Of a stretch of 64,000 bases of DNA, positions 52,451 through 60,024 are shown piece after piece. A program made the translations under genes and the position numbers. A model generated the notes under the pieces. The model was not told the DNA's origin. It was given only the letters and a program-made list of their open reading frames with translations, and ran no database searches. Numbering within the stretch: position 1 is the stretch's first letter; every line of letters begins with the position of its first letter. Location of the stretch: assembly GCA_003241685.1 (NCBI GenBank), contig QFPJ01000013.1, positions 142,736 to 206,735 on the forward strand, given 5' to 3'. The DNA comes from Sphingopyxis macrogoltabida (GTDB taxonomy: Bacteria; Pseudomonadota; Alphaproteobacteria; Sphingomonadales; Sphingomonadaceae).

Positions 52451-53409
52451 ACGTGAGGATCGCATTGGCCGGCGCCGGCGCTTTCGGCGAAAAGCATCTG
52501 GATGCGCTCGGCCAGATCGACGGCGTGTCGATCGCGTCGATCGTAAGCGGCAACAAGGCCGAGGCCGCCGCCGCGGCGCAGCACTATGGTGTCGGTCATA
52601 GCAGCGACCGGCTGGACGAGATACTGGAGCGCGAGGATGTTGACGCTGTCATCCTGTGCACGCCGACCCCGCTCCATGCCGAACAGGCGCTGGCCTGTCT
52701 GAAGGCCGGCAAGCATGTCCAGGTCGAAATTCCGCTGGCCGACTCGATCGAGGGCGCCGAACGGGTTTTGCGCGCCCAGCAGGACCGCGATCTCGTCTGC
52801 ATGGTCGGTCACACGCGCCGGTTCAACCCGAGTCATCAATGGGTCCATCGCCGGGTCGAAGCGGGCGAGTTCCAGCTTCGTCAATTGAACGTCCAGACCT
52901 ATTTCTATCGCCGAACGAATATCAATGCGAAGGGCGAGGCGAGGTCATGGACCGACCATTTGCTTTGGCACCATGCCGCGCATTCAATCGACCTGTTCGC
53001 GTATCAGTCGGGGCCCGTGACCGAGGCGCATATATTGCAGGGGCCGCGTGACGCCACGCTCGGGATTGCCATGGACATGGCCATCCATCTGAAATCGGTC
53101 ACCGGCGCGCTGTGCACCATTTCCCTGTCGTTCAACAACGACGGCCCGCTGGGCACGGTGTTTCGCTACATCGGCGACACGGGAACCTATGTCGCGAACT
53201 ATGATAGTCTGGTCGACGGCCATGGCCGCGCCATCGACTTGTCGGCTTCCGGCGCCAGCACGAACGGCATCGAACTTCAGGATCGCGAATTCGTCGCCGC
53301 GATCCGGGAGAAGCGTGAGCCCGAGGCGTCGGCGGCCCGCGTTTTCGGTTGCTACCAAGTGATTGATGATTTGGCGAAACAGCTTGAGCAACAAGACGGA
53401 TGGTCTTGA
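52447..53409 (+). CDS. ligC: 4-carboxy-2-hydroxymuconate-6-semialdehyde dehydrogenase (LigC-like)
   Basis: A 320-residue Gfo/Idh/MocA-fold oxidoreductase. N-terminal NAD(P) site ALAGAGAFGEKHLDALG, then VILCTPTPLHAEQAL, GKHVQVEIPLADS, MVGHTRRFNPSHQ, SWTDHLLWHHAAHSIDLFAYQ and LSLSFNNDGPLGT. These blocks match LigC of Sphingobium, which oxidises the protocatechuate 4,5-cleavage product to 2-pyrone-4,6-dicarboxylate. ATG overlaps the aldehyde dehydrogenase stop. Confidence 0.88.
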   Translation: MNVRIALAGAGAFGEKHLDALGQIDGVSIASIVSGNKAEAAAAAQHYGVGHSSDRLDEILEREDVDAVILCTPTPLHAEQALACLKAGKHVQVEIPLADSIEGAERVLRAQQDRDLVCMVGHTRRFNPSHQWVHRRVEAGEFQLRQLNVQTYFYRRTNINAKGEARSWTDHLLWHHAAHSIDLFAYQSGPVTEAHILQGPRDATLGIAMDMAIHLKSVTGALCTISLSFNNDGPLGTVFRYIGDTGTYVANYDSLVDGHGRAIDLSASGASTNGIELQDREFVAAIREKREPEASAARVFGCYQVIDDLAKQLEQQDGWS

Positions 53410-53416
53410 ACAGGGG

Positions 53417-53429
53417 CGCTTTTATATCA
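53417..53429 (+). promoter_or_regulatory. CTTTTATAT half-site upstream of the MFS gene
   Basis: GCGCTTTTATATC in the 30-base gap after the LigC-like gene resembles one arm of the TATATAA-type sites. Low confidence because it is short and single. Confidence 0.2.
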
Positions 53430-53439
53430 GGCGGGGCGG

Positions 53440-54675
53440 ATGAGTAGCCGGTCGTCGGCTTTTGCGCGATCGATGGCGCCATTATCCGTCCCGGTCTTTC
53501 GCGCGATCTGGATCGCCAATCTTGCTTCGATCATCGGGGGGATGGTCCAATCGGTCGGCGCGGCGTGGCTGATGACCGAACTCACCAGCTCAAACCAGCT
53601 GATCGCGCTCGTTCAGGCCTGTGCGATGATGCCGCTGCTGTTCTTCGGTGTCTTCGCGGGCGCGATCGCGGACAATTATGATCGCCGGCTCGTGATGCTG
53701 ACCGCTCAGGGCGGGATGCTCGTCGTGTCGGCGATCCTGACCTTCGTTACGGGGCGGGGATCGATATCGCCCACCCTGCTGCTTGTGCTGACGTTCGGGA
53801 TCGGCGCCGGGACGGCGTTGAACGCCCCCGCCTGGCAGGCATCGGTGCGCGCCCAGGTCGAACCGCAGCATCTGCCTTACGCTATCGCGCTCAACACGCT
53901 CGCATTTCAGATGGGACGCAGTGTCGGACCGGCGCTCGGCGGTTTGGTGATATCGCTTGGCGGACCGCAATGGGCGTTCGCGTTCAATTCCGTCAGCTAC
54001 CTCGCTCTGATCATCGTATTATCGCGCTGGAAGCCGGTATTCGAGCGCCGCGAGCGAACCCCGATGTTCAGGGCGATCGGAACCGGCCTCCGGTTCTGCG
54101 GCCAATCGCGTCCTGTCCGGCGCATTCTGCTGCGCGCTTGCGTCGTTGGCCTTGGAGCGGCGAGCTATCAGGCGCTGCTGCCCGCGATCATCCGGGACAT
54201 CGTCGGGGGCGACGAACTGGACTACGGCTTTTGTCTGGCGGCCTTCGGCGTCTGCTCGATCTTCGTCGCCGTGTCGGTTCAGGGGTTGCGGGAGAAATAT
54301 GGCGCCGAGAATGTCATCGGGACGGCGGCGCTGATCATGGCCGCCGCCCTGGCGATGGCGCCGTTCGCATCGGTCATCTGGTTCCAGCTCGTCGTCGCCT
54401 CCGCGGCGGGCGGCGCATGGGTGGCGATGCTCTCGACGCTCAACATGGCGATGCAACTGCGCGCGCCTGACGCCATCCTGGGGCGATGCCTCGCGATCTA
54501 TCAGGCTACGGCCTTTGGCGCCTTGGCCGGCGGCGCCTATCTGGCCGGGCTGATCGCCGACCTCAGCTCTCTGGAAGCCGCGGCGACCGGCGCCTCGATT
54601 TGGCTGTTGCTATCCTTTCTGATGCGCTTCCTGGCGCCCATGCCGGCGCGCGACGAAGGCCGGGTCGTTCCCTGA
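53440..54675 (+). CDS. MFS exporter/transporter (EntS-like, MFS_3 family)
   Basis: A 411-residue transporter with about 12 helices: FRAIWIANLASIIGGMVQSVGAAWLM at the start, AIADNYDRRLVM (loop 2-3), GTALNAPAWQASVRAQV, and NTLAFQMGRSVGPALGG. The MFS_3 family mainly exports siderophores or small molecules. It closes the catabolic region before tRNA-Thr. May export toxic intermediates; direction is not certain. Confidence 0.88.
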   Translation: MSSRSSAFARSMAPLSVPVFRAIWIANLASIIGGMVQSVGAAWLMTELTSSNQLIALVQACAMMPLLFFGVFAGAIADNYDRRLVMLTAQGGMLVVSAILTFVTGRGSISPTLLLVLTFGIGAGTALNAPAWQASVRAQVEPQHLPYAIALNTLAFQMGRSVGPALGGLVISLGGPQWAFAFNSVSYLALIIVLSRWKPVFERRERTPMFRAIGTGLRFCGQSRPVRRILLRACVVGLGAASYQALLPAIIRDIVGGDELDYGFCLAAFGVCSIFVAVSVQGLREKYGAENVIGTAALIMAAALAMAPFASVIWFQLVVASAAGGAWVAMLSTLNMAMQLRAPDAILGRCLAIYQATAFGALAGGAYLAGLIADLSSLEAAATGASIWLLLSFLMRFLAPMPARDEGRVVP

Positions 54676-54728
54676 ACCGATAGCCGCCGCTGCGTGAGCA
54701 TTCCGCGAAGCCGGGCGAGGCCGCGCGC

Positions 54729-54804
54729 TGGTGCCGGCTGTCGGACTCGAACCGACGACCTACCGCTTACAAGGCGGTTGCTCTACCAACTGAGCTAAGC
54801 CGGC
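54729..54804 (-). tRNA. tRNA-Thr (anticodon UGU)
   Basis: The minus strand folds as a full cloverleaf of 76 bases starting GCCGGCTTAGCTCAGTTGG, with anticodon loop CTTGTAA (anticodon TGT), T-arm GTTCGAGTCC and encoded CCA end. The acceptor stem GCCGGCT/AGCCGGC is perfect. Its 3' end faces the catabolic region, a classic integration point for mobile elements. Confidence 0.97.
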
Positions 54805-54899
54805 CGGGCACTTCGCGCGCCCTAGAGCATTTTCGCGGCGAATGGAAATAGCCCGAAGCGCGAAGCCGGCCGAAAAATGCGGGTGTCCCGGTCGGGCTG

Positions 54900-55772
54900 T
54901 CAGCGGATACCGAAGGTCCAGCCCTCGGTGCGGGCCAGCGCTTCGGTCAGCGGTTCGGGCGACCAGGCCGCGGCATCGGCGGCGATGGCGCGCAGCCACG
55001 CCGCCGACAACAGCGCATCGCTGGCATGGTCGCTGACCGGCCCTGCTATACCGGCGCCGGCCGACCCGAGCCGGTCGAGCGCGGTGTCGAGCAGGGCGCC
55101 GTCGCGAATCTTGCTGCGGCCACCCCTGATGCCCGCGGCGCGCGCCGCAAGGCTGGTGTAGATTTCGACCAGCACCGGCCCCGACGCCGGGACCGGATCG
55201 AGCGGCCACAGCGGGATACGGCCGCGCAGGCGGTGGAGCAGCCGCATCCCGGACAGGCTCGCCTTGCCGACCTGCGCGGCGCCGACAAGGTTGAAATTGC
55301 TGACGCTGGCCGCCTGCCGCGTCGCGCGCTGATGCCGTTCGACGACGCGCAGCCGCCCGGCGCCTGCTTCGAACAGGTCGCCGACGATGCCGCCGTGCTG
55401 ACGAAAGTGGCGCTGCGCCTCGGGGTGGGTCAGGAAAGCGCCGGCTTCGAAATGCGGATCCTTTTCCGCCAGGCGCTCGACGAACGCCCACAGGGCGGGC
55501 AGGTCGATGGGGCTTTCGTCCCATTGGGGAAAATAGGCGCCATGGTCGGCAAAGGCGAAACCCGCCGAAAAATCGAAACCGATCAGCATATTGGCTTTCA
55601 CGTCGGCGATGGATTCGATCCACTGCAGAACCTCGGCGCGGGTCCAGACGTGACCCGGACGCACCAGCTGCGGCGCCTGGGATCCTGTCGCGACGGCGAG
55701 CGATATGCCGCGTTGCCGCGCCCCGCGTGCGCCCGACCAGTCGATGGCGGCGAAATCGGAAAAACGGCGCAT
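54900..55772 (-). CDS. Conserved hypothetical protein (possible RNase H-like fold)
   Basis: A 290-residue protein starting MRRFSDFAAIDWSGARG with an acidic pair (AAIDWSGA, then LIGFDFSAGF) and a C-terminal segment DHASDALLSAAWLRA. This pattern is like the DUF429/RNase-H-like families, but I cannot assign a function. It lies divergent from the NfuA-like gene. Confidence 0.75.
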   Translation of the reverse strand: MRRFSDFAAIDWSGARGARQRGISLAVATGSQAPQLVRPGHVWTRAEVLQWIESIADVKANMLIGFDFSAGFAFADHGAYFPQWDESPIDLPALWAFVERLAEKDPHFEAGAFLTHPEAQRHFRQHGGIVGDLFEAGAGRLRVVERHQRATRQAASVSNFNLVGAAQVGKASLSGMRLLHRLRGRIPLWPLDPVPASGPVLVEIYTSLAARAAGIRGGRSKIRDGALLDTALDRLGSAGAGIAGPVSDHASDALLSAAWLRAIAADAAAWSPEPLTEALARTEGWTFGIR

Positions 55773-55834
55773 CGGCGCTGTCTAGCGCGGTCTTGCGCCT
55801 TGCACAAAGCGCCCGCGCGTCCCACATGCACGCC

Positions 55835-56416
55835 ATGCTGATCGAAACCGAATCGACGCCGAACCCCGCGACCATGAAATTCCTGCCCGGCCGGGCGGTG
55901 ATGGAAACGGGCACGCGCGACTTTGCCAGCCCCGAAGAGGCGGCGGCATCGCCGCTCGCGACCGCGCTGTTCACGCTCGGTGACGTCACCGGCGTGTTTT
56001 TCGGCCGCGATTTCGTATCGGTGACGATCGCGCCGGGCGCCGAATGGCGCGATGCGAAGCCCGATGTGCTGGGCATCGTCATGGACCATTTCCTGGCCGA
56101 GATGCCGCTGTTCCATCCCGGCAGCGCCGCAGGCATCGCGGTGCCGGCGGAAGGCGAGGAGGGCGGTTTCGCCGACGATCCCGCCGATGCCGATGTCATC
56201 GGCCAGATCAAGGAACTGATCGAAACGCGCGTCCGTCCTGCGGTCGCGAACGACGGCGGCGACATCATCTACCGCGGTTTCGACAAGGGCAATGTGTATC
56301 TGAAGATGCAGGGCGCGTGCGCCGGCTGCCCCTCGTCGACGGCGACGCTGAAGAACGGCATCGAATCGCTGCTGAAACATTATGTTCCCGAAGTGACGGC
56401 CGTTCACGCCGTTTGA
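55835..56416 (+). CDS. NifU family Fe-S biogenesis scaffold (NfuA-like)
   Basis: A 193-residue protein with an N-terminal Nfu domain (MLIETESTPNPATMKFLPG) and a C-terminal NifU domain with the cluster-binding CAGC in GACAGCPSSTATLKNGIE. It delivers Fe-S clusters to apo-proteins. ATG at 55835 matches the family; one at 55826 is also in frame. Confidence 0.93.
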   Translation: MLIETESTPNPATMKFLPGRAVMETGTRDFASPEEAAASPLATALFTLGDVTGVFFGRDFVSVTIAPGAEWRDAKPDVLGIVMDHFLAEMPLFHPGSAAGIAVPAEGEEGGFADDPADADVIGQIKELIETRVRPAVANDGGDIIYRGFDKGNVYLKMQGACAGCPSSTATLKNGIESLLKHYVPEVTAVHAV

Positions 56417-56444
56417 TCCCGTATCAGCAACAGGAGATTGCCCG

Positions 56445-57038
56445 ATGAGTGAGCCGCTGTCCGATGGCGCCCTCGACCAGCTGTTTCGCACGGCCCGCAC
56501 GTACAATTTCTATCTCGACAAGCCGGTCGCGGAGACGCAGCTTCACGCGATCTGGGACCTGATGAAATATGGACCGACCAGCGCCAACGCTCTGCCCGCG
56601 CGGGTGGTGTGGTGCGCGTCGGACGATGCGAAGAACCGGCTTGCCGCGCTGGCGATGCCGGCCAATGCGGACAAGATATTGAAGGCGCCGATCACGGCCA
56701 TCATCGGCATGGACCTGGCGTTTTACGAGCATCTGCCCGACCTCTTTCCGCATGCCGATGCGCGCAGCTGGTTCGTCGACAATGCCGCCCTTGCCGAAAC
56801 GACGGCGTTTCGCAATTCCAGCTTGCAGGGCGGCTATTTCATCCTTGCGGCGCGCGCGCTCGGCCTCGACACCGGCCCGATGTCGGGGTTCGACAATGCC
56901 GGGGTGGACGCGGCCTTTTTCGCCGACCAGCCCAGCGTGAAGAGCAATTTCATCTCGACCCTCGGCTATGGCGACCCGGCCAGCATCTTCGACCGCAGCC
57001 CGCGTCCGGGCTTCGACCGGTTCAACCGGATCGTCTGA
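56445..57038 (+). CDS. Malonic semialdehyde reductase / nitroreductase family (RutE-like)
   Basis: A 197-residue FMN-binding nitroreductase-fold protein with FRTARTYNFYLDKPV, LMKYGPTSANALPARVVW, NSSLQGGYFILAARALGLDTGPMSGFD and FISTLGYGDP, as in RutE/YdfG-type reductases. GGAGATTGCCCG lies before the ATG. No other rut genes are near, so it may serve general aldehyde or nitro reduction. Confidence 0.88.
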   Translation: MSEPLSDGALDQLFRTARTYNFYLDKPVAETQLHAIWDLMKYGPTSANALPARVVWCASDDAKNRLAALAMPANADKILKAPITAIIGMDLAFYEHLPDLFPHADARSWFVDNAALAETTAFRNSSLQGGYFILAARALGLDTGPMSGFDNAGVDAAFFADQPSVKSNFISTLGYGDPASIFDRSPRPGFDRFNRIV

Positions 57039-57053
57039 CCGACCGTCTTCCCG

Positions 57054-57674
57054 ATGCGGCAACTGGTGATCGATTCGGCGAGCGAAGCCTGTTCGGTGGC
57101 ACTTGTCGCCGGGGGCGTCGTCGTCGACCATCGGCACCAGGTCATCGGCCGCGGCCATGCCGAACGGCTCGTACCGCTGATCGCCGAACTGGCGGGTGGC
57201 GGTCGCGCCGACGGGATTGCGGTGGGATGCGGGCCCGGCAGTTTCGCCGGGGTGCGGATCGGCGTCGCGGCGGCGCGCGCGCTCGGGTTGGGCTGGGGCG
57301 TGCCGGTGCGGGGCTTTTCGACGCTGGCGCTGGTAGCCGCGACGGCGGCCGACGCGATTGCCGCGGCGGGCGGGGCGCTGATCGTCATGGAAGGCGGGCA
57401 CGGGCAATGGTTCGTGCAGCGTTTCGCCGCCGATCTGACGCCGCTTGCCGATCCCGCCTCGCTCTATCCCGATGCCGCCGTCGCGGACGCGACGCCGCTG
57501 GTCGTCGGCAACCGCGCCGAGCCATTCGTGGCCCATCGCGGCGCGGGGCGCGCGCTGGCAATGCTGCCCGACGCGCGCGCCTTCGTCCGCTTGCCGGAAA
57601 CCCTGCTGTTGACGGAACCGCGGCCGATCTATGGACGCGCGCCCGACGCGAAGCCGATGGCGGCACCGGCATGA
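57054..57674 (+). CDS. tsaB: tRNA threonylcarbamoyladenosine biosynthesis protein TsaB
   Basis: A 206-residue ASKHA-fold protein with LVIDSASEACSVAL, HRQVIG-type segment and GCGPGSFAGVRIGVAAARAL, typical of TsaB. It acts with TsaD and TsaE to form t6A37 on tRNAs. It overlaps rimI by four bases, the usual pairing. Confidence 0.93.
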   Translation: MRQLVIDSASEACSVALVAGGVVVDHRHQVIGRGHAERLVPLIAELAGGGRADGIAVGCGPGSFAGVRIGVAAARALGLGWGVPVRGFSTLALVAATAADAIAAAGGALIVMEGGHGQWFVQRFAADLTPLADPASLYPDAAVADATPLVVGNRAEPFVAHRGAGRALAMLPDARAFVRLPETLLLTEPRPIYGRAPDAKPMAAPA

Positions 57675-58144
57675 CGGGGGTCGCGCACATCGATGTCGCC
57701 CGCGTCGGGGATTTGCCGGCGTTGATGCGCGTGATGGAGGCGGCGTTCGATCCCGCCTATGGCGAGGCGTGGAGCAGCGCGCAGCTTCTGACCTTGTTCG
57801 CGCTGCCCTCGGCGCGGCTTTGCCTCGCGCGGTGCGGCGGCACGGTGTGCGGTTTCTACGCCGCCCGGCTGGCCGGCCCCGAAAGCGAACTCCTGCTGCT
57901 CGCCGTCGAGCCCGCTTGGCGCGGCCAGGGTGTCGGCGAACAGTTGATGGCCGATTGGCAGCGCTGGGCGGCGGGCGAAGGCGCCGAAGACTATTTCTTA
58001 GAAATGCGCGCTGACAATGAAGCGGCGCGCCTGTATCGCCGCTGCGGTTTTGCGGAATGCGGGCGGCGGATCGGCTATTATAGGGGTGGCGACGGCGCCC
58101 TGCGCGACGCGATTACGATGCGGCGTCCGGTCCGCAAGGACTGA
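57671..58144 (+). CDS. rimI: GNAT acetyltransferase, RimI type
   Basis: A 157-residue GNAT protein: LLLAVEPAWRGQGVGEQLM holds the acetyl-CoA motif, followed by FLEMRADNEAARLYRRCGFAECGRRIGYY, the RimI signature. RimI acetylates the N-terminus of ribosomal protein S18. ATGA overlap with tsaB. Confidence 0.92.
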   Translation: MTGVAHIDVARVGDLPALMRVMEAAFDPAYGEAWSSAQLLTLFALPSARLCLARCGGTVCGFYAARLAGPESELLLLAVEPAWRGQGVGEQLMADWQRWAAGEGAEDYFLEMRADNEAARLYRRCGFAECGRRIGYYRGGDGALRDAITMRRPVRKD

Positions 58145-58194
58145 ATTTTTCACCGACATTGCGAAACAACCAATATGGTGGCATGGCGCGCCTT

Positions 58195-58210
58195 GAACAA
58201 ACTATTGTTC
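58195..58210. promoter_or_regulatory. Inverted repeat GAACAA-ACTA-TTGTTC upstream of mucR
   Basis: A perfect 6+6 inverted repeat 45 bases before the MucR start in an AT-rich stretch. Ros/MucR proteins repress their own genes; this is a candidate site. Not verified. Confidence 0.4.
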
Positions 58211-58254
58211 CAATAAAGATCCTCACTTCTGGGCTATTACAAGGATCCACCCCC

Positions 58255-58686
58255 ATGTCCGATCAGGCCGATATGAATGAAATGCTGGTGACGCTGACGG
58301 CCGACATTGTCGCCGCGCATGTCAGCAACAACAGCGTCGCCATTTCCGATCTTTCCCTCCTCATCAACAATGTCCACACGGCGCTCTCCGGGCTCGGCAA
58401 TACGCCGGTCGAAGAAGAAAAGCCGGTTCCCGCGGTGTCGATCCGCGCGTCGGTAAAGCCCGATCACATCGTCTGTCTGGAAGACGGCAAGAAGCTGAAG
58501 ATGCTGCGCCGCCACCTGATGACGCATTATGGCATGACCCCCGACGACTATCGCGCCAAATGGGGGCTCCCCGCCGATTATCCGATGGTTGCGCCCAGCT
58601 ACGCCGAAAAGCGGCGCGCGCTGGCCAAGGAAATCGGCCTGGGGACCAAGGGGCGCGGCGGCGGGCGCAAGCGCCGCAAGCCATGA
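58255..58686 (+). CDS. MucR/Ros family transcriptional regulator
   Basis: A 143-residue regulator. The conserved core VKPDHIVCLEDGKKLKMLRRHLMTHYGMTPDDYRAKWGL holds the prokaryotic zinc-finger (Cys, Asp, two His), and the C-terminus is Lys/Arg-rich (GRGGGRKRRKP). MucR proteins are global regulators of exopolysaccharide, motility and cell cycle genes in alphaproteobacteria. Its position between rimI and fur is usual in sphingomonads as I recall. Confidence 0.93.
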   Translation: MSDQADMNEMLVTLTADIVAAHVSNNSVAISDLSLLINNVHTALSGLGNTPVEEEKPVPAVSIRASVKPDHIVCLEDGKKLKMLRRHLMTHYGMTPDDYRAKWGLPADYPMVAPSYAEKRRALAKEIGLGTKGRGGGRKRRKP

Positions 58687-58711
58687 TCCTTCCGCTCGAT
58701 TGACAAGGCAG

Positions 58712-58737
58712 GGGCGGTTCCGGCGACGGAGCCGCCC
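58712..58737 (+). terminator. Intrinsic terminator after mucR
   Basis: An 11-bp stem GGGCGGTTCCG / CGGAGCCGCCC (one G-U pair) capped by a GCGA tetraloop, then TTGTTCT. It lies 25 bases past the mucR stop. Confidence 0.75.
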
Positions 58738-58813
58738 TTGTTCTATCGGCGGGGCATGCCTATACAGTTTGCAGACCATAAGATCCGACTGCATCATTGC
58801 AGGAAAGGCCCGC

Positions 58814-59239
58814 ATGTCAGGTACAATCGATCTTGAAGCCCTCTGCCATGAAAAGGGCCTTCGCATTACCGAACAGCGCCGCATCATCGCGCGCGTCATC
58901 TCCGATTCCGAAGATCATCCCGATGTCGAGACGCTGTACGAACGCGCGTCCAAGATCGACAGCGGAATTTCGATCGCCACCGTTTATCGCACCGTCCGCC
59001 TGTTCGAAGAGGCGGGCATTCTCGATCGTCACGATTTTGGCGACGGCCGCTCGCGCTACGAAGCCGCGCCGGAGGCGCATCACGACCATCTGATCGACGT
59101 CGAAACGGGCCGGGTGATCGAATTTGTCGATCCCGAACTGGAAGCGTTGCAGCGCGTGATCGCCGAACGCCTCGGCTATCGCCTCGTCGACCATCGCATG
59201 GAGCTTTATGGTGTCGCCCTCGGTCGCGACAAAGGCTGA
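58814..59239 (+). CDS. fur: Fur family transcriptional regulator
   Basis: A 141-residue Fur protein: winged helix CHEKGLRITEQRRIIARVI and DSGISIATVYRTVRLFEEAGIL, then the metal site HHDHLIDVETGRVIEFVDPELEAL. The CxxC zinc motif is absent, as in many alphaproteobacterial Fur proteins. It controls iron or manganese homeostasis. It overlaps plsC by 32 bases. Confidence 0.93.
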   Translation: MSGTIDLEALCHEKGLRITEQRRIIARVISDSEDHPDVETLYERASKIDSGISIATVYRTVRLFEEAGILDRHDFGDGRSRYEAAPEAHHDHLIDVETGRVIEFVDPELEALQRVIAERLGYRLVDHRMELYGVALGRDKG

Positions 59240-60017
59240 CGAAGCCCGCATTACCTGGAGGGTCGTGCTGCGTCTGGCGTTGATGGCGCTGGCGCTGATG
59301 TTCCTGATCGTCCCGCACCTTTGCTATCGCGCCGTGGGGCGGCCGTCGCCGATGGTGATGGCGTTCCTGAACGCGGCGGGCTGGATCGCCGGTTTGCGGA
59401 TTCGGACCACCGGCACGCGATTGCGGCGCCATGTGCTGTTCGTGTCGAACCATGTCAGCTGGCTCGACATCCTGGCGCTCGGCGGCGCCGCGCGTTCGGC
59501 CTTCGTGTCGAAGGCGGAGGTCGAAACGACGCCGCTCGTCGGCTGGCTCGCCGATCAGAACCACACCATCTATGTCCAGCGCGAGGCAAAGCGCGACATT
59601 CACAGCCAGACCGAAAGTCTGCGTTCGGCGCTGGCGCGCGGCCGGCCGGTGACGCTGTTTCCGGAAGGGACGACGGGGCCGGGCGACGGGCTGCTGCCGT
59701 TCCGCGCCGCGCTGCTTCAGGCGGTCATTCCGACGCCCGCCAATCTGCGGGTACAGCCGGTGCTGCTCGATTATGGCGAACGGGCACCCGACATCGCCTG
59801 GCTCGACCCGGAATCGGGGCTCGACAATTTCAAGCGGCTGCTTGCGCGCAAGCATCCGATCCCGCTGACCATCCATTATCTCGATCCGCTGCCCGACGCG
59901 GTGGAGGCCGATCGCAAGGCGCTGGCCGAGGCGGCGCGGGCCGCGATTTCCGATTGCATGGCCGAAACCGCCCGCGCGGCCGCGCGCCCTTCCGCATGGA
60001 CGCGGCATCGCCTATAG
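59208..60017 (+). CDS. plsC: 1-acyl-sn-glycerol-3-phosphate acyltransferase (PlsC family)
   Basis: A 269-residue membrane-associated acyltransferase with an N-terminal hydrophobic helix, NHVSWLD (HX4D catalytic motif), and TLFPEGTTGPGDG for substrate binding. It makes phosphatidic acid or remodels lipids. Its start lies inside the fur gene in another frame, implying coupling. Confidence 0.92.
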   Translation: MVSPSVATKADEARITWRVVLRLALMALALMFLIVPHLCYRAVGRPSPMVMAFLNAAGWIAGLRIRTTGTRLRRHVLFVSNHVSWLDILALGGAARSAFVSKAEVETTPLVGWLADQNHTIYVQREAKRDIHSQTESLRSALARGRPVTLFPEGTTGPGDGLLPFRAALLQAVIPTPANLRVQPVLLDYGERAPDIAWLDPESGLDNFKRLLARKHPIPLTIHYLDPLPDAVEADRKALAEAARAAISDCMAETARAAARPSAWTRHRL

Positions 60018-60024
60018 CGCGCCG

